From Cellulomonas timonensis (GTDB lineage: Bacteria; Actinomycetota; Actinomycetes; Actinomycetales; Cellulomonadaceae): 64,000 bases of DNA. Positions 9,100-21,535 of the stretch are shown one piece after another. The first letter of the stretch is position 1, and every line of letters begins with the position of its first letter. Below the pieces are notes generated by a model. That model was not told the DNA's origin. It worked only from the letters and a program-made list of their open reading frames with translations, and did not search any database. The stretch spans positions 248,001-312,000 of the forward strand of contig NZ_FCOT01000013.1 in the NCBI RefSeq assembly GCF_900046455.1. The letters are read 5' to 3'. The position numbers and the translations under genes are program-made.

Positions 9100-11495
9100 G
9101 CGCCGTGGTCGCGCGCACGGGCTGGCGGGCCGCCGTGGACGTGCTGGTTCTTATGGCCGCCCTGGCCGTGGCGCTGATCCCGGTCATCCCCGTGTATGGC
9201 GCCGCAGCCGCGGCGCCGGCCATCGCGGGCGGCCTGGTGCTGGGCGCCGGAGTGGCCGTGCTGGGCGCCCTGCGGCGCTGGTCGGCGGTGACCGTCGTGG
9301 CGGGCCTGGTGCTCGCGTACCTGCTGTGCGGTGGCGCGTTCGCCGCGCCGTCGACCACGGTCGCGGGGGTGCTGCCGACCCTCGACACCCTGCTCTCGCT
9401 GGTGGCGGGGGCGGCGACGTCGTGGAAGCAGGTGCTGACGCTGCAGCCGCCACTGGGCGCGGCCGCGAACTTCCTCGTCGTGCCGTTCCTCACGGCCCTC
9501 GTCGCCTCGGCCGCTGCCACGGCGACGACGCTGCGGACGCGCCGCCCGGCGGTCGCCGCCACGGCGGCCGCCATGCCCCTGGTCGTGCTGGTCCTCGCGG
9601 TGCTGCTCGGCACCCGGCAGACGCTCGCGCCGGTCGTCTCCGGTGTGGCGCTGGGCCTGGTCCTGCTGGGCTGGGCGTCATGGCGCGCGGGCCTGCTGCG
9701 GGCCCGGCGGATCGTGGCAGTGGTCGCGCTCACGGGGCTGGCCGTCGCCGGGGGCATGGCCGGCGCCCCGCTGGTCGTGGGCGACACCCCTCGATACGTG
9801 CTCCGTGAGGAGCTGGCGCCGCCGTTCGACCCGAGCGCGTATCCCAGCCCGCTGTCCGCGTTCCGCAAGTTCGTCAAGGACGAGGACGTCGAGCTGTTCA
9901 CCGCGCGTGGCCTCCCCGCCGGGGCGCGCGTGCGGCTGGCCACCATGGACCGCTTCGACGGCGTGGTGTGGAACGTCGCGGGGGATGGCTCGGCTGCGGC
10001 CTCCGGTGAGTTCCGGCGGGTCGGCGAGACGATCGACACCTCGGCCAGCGGCGAGCGGGCCCGCGTCGAGATCGAGGTGCGCGAGCTCACCGGCGTGTGG
10101 CTGCCGACCGTCGGCCAGGCGCGTGCTGTGGAGGTCGAGGGCACGGCCGCCGCCGATCTTCGGTACAACGACGCCACCGGCTCGGCGGTGCTCACCAGCG
10201 GGATGCGCTCCGGCCTGGCATACACGCTCGACGTGGTGCTCCCGGACGAGCCCTCGGACGAGGCGATCGGCGACGCCGCCGGGGCGCCCGTGGTCGTCCC
10301 GGCCGTCACCTCCGTCCCGGACGCCGTCGCCGTCGCGGCCACCTCGGTGGCCCGAGACGCCGGAACCCCCGTGCAGATCGCCCGCAGCCTGGAGAAGGCG
10401 CTCGCCGAGGACGGCTACTTCAGCCACGGCCTCAGTGGCGACTACCCGTCCCTGTCGGGCCACGGCGCCGACCGGCTCACGTCGCTGCTGGGCGGCGACC
10501 TGATGGTGGGCGACGGTGAGCAGTACGCGTCGGCAATGGCCCTGATGGCCCGCCAGATGGGGTTGCCCTCGCGCGTCGTGATCGGGTTCGTGGCCTCGGA
10601 GGACGGCGAGCCGGACGACGCCGCGACGGACGGCGCCCCGACCGACGACGCCGAGGACGGCGTCGTCACGTTCACCGGCGACGACGTCGAGGCCTGGGTG
10701 GAGATCGCGTTCGCCGGGCACGGCTGGGTCGCGTTCGACCCGACGCCGCCGCGCTCGCAGACCCCGCAGGAGGACGCGACCACCAAGCCATCCGACCCGG
10801 AGCCGCAGGTTGTGCAGCCGCCGCCGGCCGTGCCGGAGCCGGACTCGCCGCCGGAGGACGACACCGAGCAGCCGCAGGCCCAGGACCCCGAGCCCGAGCC
10901 GGACAACCGGCCGCTGTGGTGGCGGGTGCTCCTGGTCACCGGCGCGGCCGCCGTGCCCTTGCTGCTGCTGGCCAGCCCGTTCGTGGTGGTCCTCGCCCTG
11001 AAGCTGCGCCGCCGCAGGCGTCGTCGGCGGGACCCCGACGTGGTGGCCCGGGTCGCAGGCGGGTGGGACGAGGGGCTCGACGCGGTGCACGACCTCGGCC
11101 GGCCCACGTCGCCGTTGGCGACCCGTCGCGAGACGGCGCACGCCTTGGCGGGCGCGGTCGACGACCGTGCGCCGGGGGCCGGGGCCCCGGGCGCCGCGAT
11201 CGTGCGCGTCCTCGCCGAGGAGGCGGACGCCGTCGTCTTCGGGCCCGACAAGCCGGGCGACCACGTCGCCACCGCCTACTGGTCGCGTGTCGACGCCGCA
11301 CTCGCCCGGCTGCGGGCCAGCGTCTCGCGCCGGCGCTGGTGGCGGTCCCGGGTCTCGCTCGCCTCGGGCCGTGAGCGCCGACGCCGGGCCCGACGGGACC
11401 GGGCGGGTGGCCGGCCGATGCCGGGCGGCCGCGGCGCCGCACAGCATCAGGCCCAGCGCAGCGCGCATGTCGACCAGGAGGTACGCATCCCATGA
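9096..11495 (+). CDS. TgpA-like membrane protein with degenerate transglutaminase core
   Basis: A protein of 799 residues. About six membrane segments fill the first 230 residues, a periplasmic transglutaminase-like domain follows (about 290-550), then a Pro/Glu-rich linker, a last membrane segment near 607-635 and a basic cytosolic tail. This is the TgpA/DUF3488 layout. The catalytic signature is altered. Where active members have GxCxxY with the nucleophilic Cys, this protein reads GDGEQYASAMALMARQMG (Gly474). Where the catalytic His precedes AWVEV, it has Glu532 (DVEAWVEI). The third site, WVAFDPTP, is kept. It is therefore probably not a transglutaminase or protease and may be a structural partner of the MoxR/DUF58 pair. 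Confidence 0.85.
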   Translation: MSAVVARTGWRAAVDVLVLMAALAVALIPVIPVYGAAAAAPAIAGGLVLGAGVAVLGALRRWSAVTVVAGLVLAYLLCGGAFAAPSTTVAGVLPTLDTLLSLVAGAATSWKQVLTLQPPLGAAANFLVVPFLTALVASAAATATTLRTRRPAVAATAAAMPLVVLVLAVLLGTRQTLAPVVSGVALGLVLLGWASWRAGLLRARRIVAVVALTGLAVAGGMAGAPLVVGDTPRYVLREELAPPFDPSAYPSPLSAFRKFVKDEDVELFTARGLPAGARVRLATMDRFDGVVWNVAGDGSAAASGEFRRVGETIDTSASGERARVEIEVRELTGVWLPTVGQARAVEVEGTAAADLRYNDATGSAVLTSGMRSGLAYTLDVVLPDEPSDEAIGDAAGAPVVVPAVTSVPDAVAVAATSVARDAGTPVQIARSLEKALAEDGYFSHGLSGDYPSLSGHGADRLTSLLGGDLMVGDGEQYASAMALMARQMGLPSRVVIGFVASEDGEPDDAATDGAPTDDAEDGVVTFTGDDVEAWVEIAFAGHGWVAFDPTPPRSQTPQEDATTKPSDPEPQVVQPPPAVPEPDSPPEDDTEQPQAQDPEPEPDNRPLWWRVLLVTGAAAVPLLLLASPFVVVLALKLRRRRRRRRDPDVVARVAGGWDEGLDAVHDLGRPTSPLATRRETAHALAGAVDDRAPGAGAPGAAIVRVLAEEADAVVFGPDKPGDHVATAYWSRVDAALARLRASVSRRRWWRSRVSLASGRERRRRARRDRAGGRPMPGGRGAAQHQAQRSAHVDQEVRIP

Positions 11496-12844
11496 CCGCC
11501 GCTTCGCCGCGTTACCTGGTGCCGGCGCCGTCCGCGCCTCTCGGCAGGCGCTTCCTCGCGGGCGTGGTGGACGCCGCGCTCCTCGCCCCGGTGGCCCTCG
11601 TGCCGCTCACGTCGGTGGTCTCGGCCTGGGCGCAGCAGCTCACTGACTCGGGGTGGGACGGGCTCGACACGTCCTCGCGCATGCTCGGCGCGCTGGGCGG
11701 GGCGACGGTCGTGGGACTCCTGCTCCTCACCGCGCAGTGGTGGGCGCATGGCGTGCTCGGCTGGACGATCGGCCGCCGCCTGCTGGGGCTGCGCACCGTC
11801 GACGTGCGCACGGGCGACCCGATCGGCATGTGGCGGGCCCTGCAGCGCTCGGTGCTCATCGCGGGCGCGGCCCTGGCCTGCCTGGTGGGGCAGTTCGTGA
11901 TGCTGGCCTCGCCCGTGTTCGACGGCTCGGGCCGCCATCGCGGCTGGCACGACAAGCTCACGGGCACGGAGGTGGTGGACGTCCGCGGTCGCGCGGCGAC
12001 GCGGCGGCCGGCCTCCCGCGGTGGAGGCGCGCCGGGCCGTCAACGGCCCGAGCGCGTGGAGCTGCTGCCGGTCGAGTCGGCGCCGCCGGGGGCGGGCGGC
12101 CCTCCGGCCGTCCTGCCGGCGGAGCCGGACCCCTGGGCGGCGCTCGGCCTCGCCGGGTCGTCGCGGGCGTCACGTGAGGAGGACGCGCATGCCGCTGCCG
12201 GGCGGCGGCTCAGCGCGCTGCTGGCCGATCGGCACAGCCCGGCCGCCTCTGGGCTCGTCCTGCCCCCGCTCCGGGAGCCGGGCGTCGCCCCGGACGTCGA
12301 CACCCGCCTGATGCAGGTGGTCCGCCCGGTGCAGTTCGCCGCGGACGCCGGCGACGTCCGCGCCGTGCGGCCAGAGTTTCGAGCCGGATCACCGGCCGGC
12401 GATCCGGTGGACGACGCCCTGGACCCGGAGCTCGAGATGACCCGCCGGTCGCCGGTCCGGGCACAGGAGGCGCTCGACGCGCCGGAGCCCGAAGCCGACC
12501 TGCCCGGCGCCGAGATCGAGCTGCATGACGGCCGGCTGGTGCAGGTGGTCGGCACCGCGTTGTTCGGCCGCAACCCGGTCGCCGTCGACGGTGCGCAGGT
12601 GGTCCGGGTCGTGGATCCGGGCAGGTCAGTGTCGAAGACCCACCTGCAGATCGGCATCGAGGGCGGCGCCGTCTGGGTGGCCGATCGCGGCTCGACGAAT
12701 GGCACCCTCGTGACCCTGACGGATGGCCAGCAGATCGTCTGCGGCCCCGAGCAGCAGGTGCGGCTGCCGGTGGGGGCGACCGTCTCGTTCGGCAACTGCG
12801 GGCTGCGCCTGGTCCGGGCCCCACGGGTGCGCCTGCAGGCCTAA
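11492..12844 (+). CDS. RDD-family membrane protein with C-terminal FHA domain
   Basis: A protein of 450 residues overlapping the previous stop by four bases. The N-terminal RDD domain (about residues 10-165) has membrane segments and the motif GRRLLGLRTVDVRTG. A long Pro/Ala/Glu-rich linker leads to an FHA domain at about 345-440 with the binding residues in place: FGRNP, SVSKTHL and DRGSTNGT. FHA domains bind phosphothreonine, so this protein could link the upstream kinase to the membrane complex. The C-terminal stop overlaps the -10 box of the next gene. Confidence 0.9.
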   Translation: MTAASPRYLVPAPSAPLGRRFLAGVVDAALLAPVALVPLTSVVSAWAQQLTDSGWDGLDTSSRMLGALGGATVVGLLLLTAQWWAHGVLGWTIGRRLLGLRTVDVRTGDPIGMWRALQRSVLIAGAALACLVGQFVMLASPVFDGSGRHRGWHDKLTGTEVVDVRGRAATRRPASRGGGAPGRQRPERVELLPVESAPPGAGGPPAVLPAEPDPWAALGLAGSSRASREEDAHAAAGRRLSALLADRHSPAASGLVLPPLREPGVAPDVDTRLMQVVRPVQFAADAGDVRAVRPEFRAGSPAGDPVDDALDPELEMTRRSPVRAQEALDAPEPEADLPGAEIELHDGRLVQVVGTALFGRNPVAVDGAQVVRVVDPGRSVSKTHLQIGIEGGAVWVADRGSTNGTLVTLTDGQQIVCGPEQQVRLPVGATVSFGNCGLRLVRAPRVRLQA

Positions 12845-12847
12845 GAT
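12842..12847 (+). promoter_or_regulatory. -10 box TAAGAT of a leaderless gene
   Basis: TAAGAT ends six bases before the ATG at 12854, placing transcription start on the start codon. It overlaps the TAA stop of the RDD-FHA gene, so the next gene may have its own promoter inside the operon. Confidence 0.5.
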
Positions 12848-12853
12848 CGCGCC

Positions 12854-16233
<3,380 letters not shown>

Positions 16234-16252
16234 CCCGCACCACCTCGGCCCA

Positions 16253-16283
16253 GGCCGCCGGACGCCACGTGCGCCCGGCGGCC
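16253..16283 (+). terminator. Terminator hairpin after leuA
   Basis: GGCCGCCGG (16253-16261) pairs with CCGGCGGCC (16275-16283) around a 13-base loop, 20 bases after the leuA stop. It has no long U-run, as is common in GC-rich actinobacteria. Confidence 0.55.
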
Positions 16284-16412
16284 TTCGCTGTCGGGCGTAC
16301 CGCGGCACTCATTCGGGTGACGTTCCGCCGAGTCTCTGCAGTGCGGCCCCCGCACGCCGATGAGCACCTGGGAACAACGTGCGCGACGCGTCGGGTGACG
16401 CGGGGAGACGGG

Positions 16413-18008
16413 GTGGGCACCATCGGCGCAGAGGTGGTGGCGACCTCCGAGTTCGGCGTGTTCGACCTCGTGGCCGACCGCGCCTTCTGGGAGTTCCAGC
16501 ATGGCGACCTGCCCGCGGCGCTGCTGCTGTGCGCCCACGGGATCGCGCTCGCCGAGCTGGCGGGCGATGAGGCGACGGTCAGGTACCTGCTGTTCACGCG
16601 TGGGCAGTGCCTGATCGAGCTGGACGAGGTCGACGCCGCCGTCGCCTGCGCCGATGACCTGCTGGCCCGCACGGAGCACGACGAGGAGCCGTACTGGCAG
16701 GCGAAGGCACTGGCTGTCCGGGCCCTGGCCCGTATCCGGGCCGGTGCGGCGATCGAGGTCATGGACCTGTTGGCCCGCGTGTGGAGCCTGGTGGGCGTGC
16801 CCGACGGCCGCCGGTACAACCAGGCGTCGGCCGTCGCGGTGCTGGCGAACGGCCTGCGGACCGCCGAGCTCTACGAGCAGAGCCATGCGCTGCTGCGCCG
16901 CCTGCACCGCCTGGTGCCGTCGGGCTTCGACGCCAACGTGGTGGCCCAGTCGACGCGGAACCTCGCCGAGTGGGGCGCGCGGCTGCTGGTCCTCGGCTAT
17001 GACCGCGAGGCGTCGGCGACGTTCGCCCAGCTCGCGTCACGGGTGCTCCTGCTGCGCCGGCTGGCCGAGGGCGACGGCGGCTCCGGGCCCGTGGACCATG
17101 CGGTCTCCGCAGACGCCGCGGAGATCGTCGCGATGGTCGGACTGGGTGAGCACCGGAGGGCGCTGGCCCTCGCCGAACGCGCCGGGCCGGCCCTCGAGCA
17201 GTACCGGGGGCGGCCCGAGTGGGTGGCCGCGATGTGCGCGATCGGCCTGGCCCTGACGACGGTGGGGCGCTACGCCGAGGCGGAGGCCGCTGTCGCGAGG
17301 GTCCGTCCCGAGGTCGAGACAAGGGACCGGGAGGTGTGGCTGACAGCCGTCGACGCGGTGCTCCTGGAGGCGGCGCGTGGACGGCACGGCGACCACCCCG
17401 CCGCAGTGCAGGCCACTGTGATGTTCCGGCGGGTCGCGCGCCGCACCTGGAGTGACCGCGAGCAGCGCTTCGAGGCCCTGCTCAGCAAGGTCCGCATCCA
17501 GGAGCTGGTCGAGCAGAGCGCCCGTGCCACTGCCCTGAGCGCGCTCGACGAGCTCACCGGGATCGGCAACCGGCGCGCCATCCAGGAGTTCGTCGCCGGT
17601 GGCGAGGGGCCGATGGCCGGCGTCTTCATCGATGTCGACGACTTCAAGTGCGTCAACGACCAGCACTCCTACGTGATCGGCGATGCGGTGCTGGTGCAGA
17701 TCGCGGAGTTGCTGAGCGGGCTCGCCCGGGACGAGGACCTGGTGGCGCGATTCGGCGGCGACGAGTTCGTGATCTTGCCGCCGCCCGGCGCGGCAATGAG
17801 CGCCGCGCGGCTGGAGCGGCTGGGGCGCCGCATCCTGGCGGGCGCGCACGCCGCGAACTGGGACGCGATCGCGCCAGGGCTCACGGTGACCCTCTCGGTG
17901 GGCGTCGCGCAGGTGGGCAGCGGCGACGACCTGTTCGACGGCCTGGGCCAGGCCGTGCGGGAGGCCAAGCGTGGCGGACGTGACCAGGTGGTCGTGCTCG
18001 GCGGATAA
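16413..18008 (+). CDS. Diguanylate cyclase: TPR-like region plus GGDEF domain
   Basis: A protein of 531 residues without membrane segments. The first 350 residues are helical and TPR-like (repeated Ala/Leu/Tyr patterns, e.g. [21 protein letters not shown]). The C-terminal GGDEF domain starts at [11 protein letters not shown]. The active-site motif GGDEF is at 448-452 and the inhibitory I-site R439-D442 (RDED) lies exactly five residues before it, so both synthesis of c-di-GMP from GTP and product inhibition should be intact. GTG 16413 is chosen because GGGGAGA sits just upstream; longer in-frame starts run into leuA. A c-di-GMP riboswitch lies at about 48.1 kb in this window. Confidence 0.9.
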   Translation: MGTIGAEVVATSEFGVFDLVADRAFWEFQHGDLPAALLLCAHGIALAELAGDEATVRYLLFTRGQCLIELDEVDAAVACADDLLARTEHDEEPYWQAKALAVRALARIRAGAAIEVMDLLARVWSLVGVPDGRRYNQASAVAVLANGLRTAELYEQSHALLRRLHRLVPSGFDANVVAQSTRNLAEWGARLLVLGYDREASATFAQLASRVLLLRRLAEGDGGSGPVDHAVSADAAEIVAMVGLGEHRRALALAERAGPALEQYRGRPEWVAAMCAIGLALTTVGRYAEAEAAVARVRPEVETRDREVWLTAVDAVLLEAARGRHGDHPAAVQATVMFRRVARRTWSDREQRFEALLSKVRIQELVEQSARATALSALDELTGIGNRRAIQEFVAGGEGPMAGVFIDVDDFKCVNDQHSYVIGDAVLVQIAELLSGLARDEDLVARFGGDEFVILPPPGAAMSAARLERLGRRILAGAHAANWDAIAPGLTVTLSVGVAQVGSGDDLFDGLGQAVREAKRGGRDQVVVLGG

Positions 18009-18015
18009 TGTCCGG

Positions 18016-18747
18016 GTGAGCCTCTACCGCGACGAGGCCATCGTCCTCCGCACCCACAAGCTGGGCGAGGCCGATCGCATCGTGACCCTGCTGACCCGCA
18101 CCCACGGGAAGGTCCGAGCGGTCGGCAAGGGCGTGCGCCGCACCACCTCCCGATTCGGCTCCCGGCTCGAGCCGTTCATGCACATCGACGTGCAGCTCAA
18201 CACCGGCCGCTCGCTGGACCTGGTCACCCAGGTGGAGACCATCGGCGCGTACGGCCGGCCCATCTGCGAGGACTACGCGCTCTACACCGCCGGGACGGTG
18301 ATGCTCGAGACCGCGGAACGGCTCGTCGAGGACGAGCACGACCCCTCGGTGCAGCAGTACTGGCTGCTGGTGGGAGCGGTGCGCGCGCTGTCGGCGCGCG
18401 ACCACGCCCCCGGCTTGGTGCTCAACTCCTACCTGCTGCGCGCGCTGGCGATCGCGGGCTGGGCGCCGAGCTTCGCGGACTGCGCGCGCTGCGGCCGGCC
18501 CGGCCCGCACACGTCATTCGCCGTCGCGCAGGGCGGCGCCGTCTGCCAGGCCTGTCGTCCACCTGGCGCCACCTCGCCCGCGCAGGAGACGTTCGCGCTG
18601 CTCGCCGCGCTGCTCGCCGGGCACTGGGATGTCGCGGAGGCCAGCGCCGAACGGCACCGGCGTGAGGCGGACGGCCTCGTCGCGGCATACTGCCAGTTCC
18701 ACCTCGAGCGCCAGCTGCGCTCGTTGCCCATGGTCGAGAGGGTCTGA
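18016..18747 (+). CDS. recO: DNA repair protein RecO
   Basis: A protein of 243 residues, the usual length. The N-terminal OB-fold begins [20 protein letters not shown], followed by [22 protein letters not shown], a RecO hallmark. A zinc site CARC...CQAC lies at about 165-190. RecO loads RecA onto SSB-coated DNA with RecR in the RecFOR pathway. GTG 18016 is used because it gives the family N-terminus; it lies 7 bases after the GGDEF stop. The stop overlaps the uppS start (TGATG); recO-uppS pairing is usual in actinobacteria. Confidence 0.95.
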   Translation: MSLYRDEAIVLRTHKLGEADRIVTLLTRTHGKVRAVGKGVRRTTSRFGSRLEPFMHIDVQLNTGRSLDLVTQVETIGAYGRPICEDYALYTAGTVMLETAERLVEDEHDPSVQQYWLLVGAVRALSARDHAPGLVLNSYLLRALAIAGWAPSFADCARCGRPGPHTSFAVAQGGAVCQACRPPGATSPAQETFALLAALLAGHWDVAEASAERHRREADGLVAAYCQFHLERQLRSLPMVERV

Positions 18748-19520
18748 TGCCGATCGCTCCGCCGCCGCACCCCAGCGGCGCCCGTCCCCCTGCCATCCCC
18801 GCGGAGCTCATCCCGCAGCACGTCGCAATTGTCATGGACGGCAATGGCCGCTGGGCGAACGCCCGCGGGCTGCCGCGCACCGCGGGCCACGCGGCCGGCG
18901 AGGCGTCGCTGCTCGACGTCGTCGCGGGCGCCATCGAGATCGGCGTGAAGCACATCTCGGCGTACGCGTTCTCCACCGAGAACTGGAAGCGCTCACCCGA
19001 CGAGGTGCGCTATCTCATGGGCTTCAACCGGGACGTGCTGCGCCGCCAGCGCGACACCATGAACGACTGGGGCGTGCGGGTGCGCTGGGCCGGACGGCGC
19101 CCGCGGCTGTGGCGCTCGGTCATCAAGGAGCTCGAGACCGCCGAGGAGCTCACGCGCGGCAACGACACGTGCACGTTGACGATGTGCGTCAACTACGGCG
19201 GCCGCGCCGAGATCGCCGACGCCGTGCAGGCCATCGGCCGCGAGGTCGCCGCCGGGCGGCTCGACCCGTCGAAGATCACCGAGAAGACCATCGCGCGGCA
19301 CCTCGACGAGCCCGACCTGCCGGACGTGGACCTGTTCCTGCGCACGTCGGGGGAGCAGCGCACCTCCAACTTCATGATCTGGCAGTCCGCCTACGCCGAG
19401 CTCGTGTTCCTCGACGAGCCCTGGCCGGATGTGGACCGCCGGCACCTGTGGCGCGCTGTCGAGACGTATGCGCGGCGCGACCGGCGCTACGGGGGAGCCG
19501 TCGACCAGCCTGTCGCGTAG
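18747..19520 (+). CDS. uppS: Isoprenyl transferase (polyprenyl diphosphate synthase)
   Basis: A protein of 257 residues. The cis-prenyltransferase signatures are clear: [19 protein letters not shown] with the catalytic Asp and diphosphate-binding Arg, AFSTENWKR, and near the C-terminus [19 protein letters not shown] and YAELVF. It makes the long-chain polyprenyl diphosphate lipid carrier for peptidoglycan. Chain length (C50 or C55) cannot be told from the sequence. It is coupled to recO through a TGATG overlap. Confidence 0.96.
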   Translation: MPIAPPPHPSGARPPAIPAELIPQHVAIVMDGNGRWANARGLPRTAGHAAGEASLLDVVAGAIEIGVKHISAYAFSTENWKRSPDEVRYLMGFNRDVLRRQRDTMNDWGVRVRWAGRRPRLWRSVIKELETAEELTRGNDTCTLTMCVNYGGRAEIADAVQAIGREVAAGRLDPSKITEKTIARHLDEPDLPDVDLFLRTSGEQRTSNFMIWQSAYAELVFLDEPWPDVDRRHLWRAVETYARRDRRYGGAVDQPVA

Positions 19521-19573
19521 CCGATTGCGGCGATTGCGCCGGGAGGGCTGGACAGGGTGTCGGGGGTGGCCGC

Positions 19574-19579
19574 TAGCGT
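19574..19579 (+). promoter_or_regulatory. -10 box TAGCGT ahead of the VOC gene
   Basis: TAGCGT ends seven bases before ATG 19587. The bases between (GCGGAGG) resemble an SD but lie too close to the ATG, so a leaderless start is favoured. Confidence 0.45.
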
Positions 19580-19586
19580 GCGGAGG

Positions 19587-19943
19587 ATGACACTCACAGT
19601 GGAGATGATCACCTTCGACGCTCTCGACGCCCCGACGCTGGCCCGGTGGTGGGCGGCGCAGACGGGCGGCGTCGTCCAGGGGGCGCCCGACGCGCCCTTC
19701 ATCGTGGTCGCCCCCGGGCCGTCGGGCGGGCCGAATCTGGGGTTCCAGCAGGTGGCGGTCCCGACGCGTGGGAAGAACCGCGTGCACGTCGATCTGACGA
19801 CCGCGGACCGTGCGGCGGAGGTGGCCCGGCTCACCGGGGATGGCGCGAAGTTCGTCGCCGAGCACCGGGAGGACGGGCTCGCGTGGACGGTGCTCGCGGA
19901 CCCGGAGGGCAACCAGTTCTGCGTCTCCGGCTCACACGGCTGA
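19587..19943 (+). CDS. VOC (glyoxalase-like) family protein
   Basis: A protein of 118 residues with the fold pattern of single-domain VOC proteins: DALDAPTLARWWAAQTGG at the start, VPTRGKNRVHVDLTT in the middle and WTVLADPEGNQFCV at the end. It lacks the full set of His/Glu metal ligands seen in true glyoxalases, so it is probably a binding or resistance-like VOC protein of unknown substrate. Confidence 0.85.
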   Translation: MTLTVEMITFDALDAPTLARWWAAQTGGVVQGAPDAPFIVVAPGPSGGPNLGFQQVAVPTRGKNRVHVDLTTADRAAEVARLTGDGAKFVAEHREDGLAWTVLADPEGNQFCVSGSHG

Positions 19944-19988
19944 GCCGTCAGACGCCTGAGCCGTCAGGCGCCTGAGCCGTCAGGCGCC
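19941..19988. repeat. Three tandem 16-bp repeats at a convergent gene junction
   Basis: Three copies of TGAGCCGTCAGGCGCC (first copy has A for G at position 12). The first begins with the stop codon of the VOC gene, and the last carries the TGA of the dedA-like gene on the other strand, so both reading frames end inside the array. Confidence 0.9.
19967..19988. terminator. Bidirectional terminator hairpin
   Basis: A 9-bp stem, GGCGCCTGA against TCAGGCGCC, with loop GCCG. An overlapping copy with one mismatch spans 19951-19972. Both arise from the tandem repeat and separate convergent genes. Confidence 0.65.
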
Positions 19989-20570
19989 TGGGTGGGCTCC
20001 CGTGGCCACGGTGTCATGCGTGCGCTCGACGCCCTCATGGCGTGCGCGGCGGGAGGCTCGGCGGCGCCTGGCCCACCAGGCGAGGGCGGCTGCGATCAGG
20101 ACGCCTGCGGCGGCGAGGCCCCAGGGGGACTCGGCAGCGAGCGCGGCGGCCGCCCACACGGCGCCGAGGCCGACGGTGCCCCAGATGAAGGCCCAGGCGA
20201 TGGCCCCGGGGATCGACGCGAGCGTGAAGCGCAGGTACGGCATGCGGGCGACGCCCGCGGCGACGAGCACGGCAGTCTGCGCCCCGACGGTGAGGTAGGC
20301 GAAGGTCACGGCCAGCGGGCCCCAACGGTGCACGGCGGCGGCGGCGCGCTTCGCGGGCACCGTCGAGCCCCAGGCGGCGGCGCGTGCCCGGGTGGCCGTC
20401 CACCAGCGGGGGCCTCGGCCGGTGGCGGCAAGGCGGCCGGCGCCCACGGAGGCGGCCCGGCCCACCCAGTAGGTCATGTGCGAGCGCGCGAGGACGATGA
20501 CCACGAGGGCGATGATGACGAACCAGAAGGGGCGGCCACCCAGTCCGTACGCTGCGGCGGGGTCGTTCAC
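19980..20570 (-). CDS. DedA-family membrane protein
   Basis: A protein of 196 residues from GTG 20570. It is mostly hydrophobic, with an N-terminal membrane segment (FWFVIIALVVIVLARS), the segment RWGPLAVTFAYLTVGAQTAVLVAAG containing the reentrant-helix region, then AGVARMPYLRFTLASIPGAIAWAFIWG, which matches the second conserved DedA block. It ends in a basic tail. DedA proteins are linked to lipid-carrier and phospholipid flipping. It lies 44 bases after znuB and may share its transcript. The short N-terminus makes the start uncertain. Confidence 0.7.
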   Translation of the reverse strand: MNDPAAAYGLGGRPFWFVIIALVVIVLARSHMTYWVGRAASVGAGRLAATGRGPRWWTATRARAAAWGSTVPAKRAAAAVHRWGPLAVTFAYLTVGAQTAVLVAAGVARMPYLRFTLASIPGAIAWAFIWGTVGLGAVWAAAALAAESPWGLAAAGVLIAAALAWWARRRRASRRARHEGVERTHDTVATGAHPGA

Positions 20571-20614
20571 GAGGGTCCAGTCTACGAGCGGTCGATGGAC
20601 GTGGCGCCGGGCCG

Positions 20615-21535
20615 TCAGTCCCTGGCGCTGGTCGCCAGGAGCACGTCGTCCGGCACGTCGGGGTGGGGGTCGCGGTGCGGCGTGGGCCGGTGGATCAGGG
20701 GCCGCAGCGTCACCGCGATGGCGTACACCAGGATCGCGAGCACGACGATCGTCGCGCCTGGCGGGTAGTCCTGCCAGTACGTGACGGACAGGCCGACCAC
20801 GCTCACCGCGACGCCGATCGCGCTCGCCAGCGCCATCGTGCGGCCGAAGGAGCGCGCGAAAACCTGCGCGATGGCCACCGGGACGATCATCAGGGCGCTG
20901 ACGAGCAGCAGCCCGACGACGCGCATCGCGATGGTGACCGTCAGGGCGGCGACGGTGGCGATCAGCATGTTGAGGAAGCGGACCGGCAGCCCTGAGCCGC
21001 GCGCGAACTCCTCGTCGTAGCTCACCGAGAACAGCGCGGTGCGCAGCCCGACCCCGGCGCCCAGCACGACGACGGCCAGCGCGGCGGTCCACCACAGGTC
21101 CCCGCCCGAGACCGTCGAGATCGACCCGAACAGGTAGGCCATGAGGTTGGCGTTGGTGCCGCCCGCGACCTTGATCAGCAGGACGCCGCCCGCGATGCCG
21201 CCGTAGAACATGATCGCCAGGGCCAGGTCGCCGCTGGTGCGGCCACGCTCCCGGACGAGCTCGATGACCACTGAGCCCACGATGGCCGCGACCACGGCGC
21301 CCGGCACCGCCAGTGTGTCGTGCTGGGCGAGGTTCGCCCAGTTGCCCACGAGCCAGCCGAGCGCGACGCCGGTGAGGGCGACGTGGCCGATGCCGTCGCC
21401 CATCAGCGCGAGCCGCCGCTGCACGAGGAATGTCCCCACCACGGGGGCCGCGGCCCCGACGAGGAGCGCGGCGAGGAGCGCGCGCTGCATCAGCGGCCAC
21501 TCCAGCATGGTGATGATCTGGTCGAGCCAGGTCAT
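20615..21535 (-). CDS. znuB: Zinc/manganese ABC transporter permease (ZnuB type)
   Basis: A protein of 306 residues with about eight membrane segments and the ABC-3 family pattern (VGTFLVQRRLALMGDGIGHVALTGVALG; LLVSALMIVPVAIAQVFARSF). It forms the membrane channel for the ZnuA-ZnuC system. Its start overlaps the end of the ATPase gene by four bases. Metal choice (zinc) is inferred from the Zur-type boxes and the His-rich binding protein. Confidence 0.93.
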   Translation of the reverse strand: MTWLDQIITMLEWPLMQRALLAALLVGAAAPVVGTFLVQRRLALMGDGIGHVALTGVALGWLVGNWANLAQHDTLAVPGAVVAAIVGSVVIELVRERGRTSGDLALAIMFYGGIAGGVLLIKVAGGTNANLMAYLFGSISTVSGGDLWWTAALAVVVLGAGVGLRTALFSVSYDEEFARGSGLPVRFLNMLIATVAALTVTIAMRVVGLLLVSALMIVPVAIAQVFARSFGRTMALASAIGVAVSVVGLSVTYWQDYPPGATIVVLAILVYAIAVTLRPLIHRPTPHRDPHPDVPDDVLLATSARD

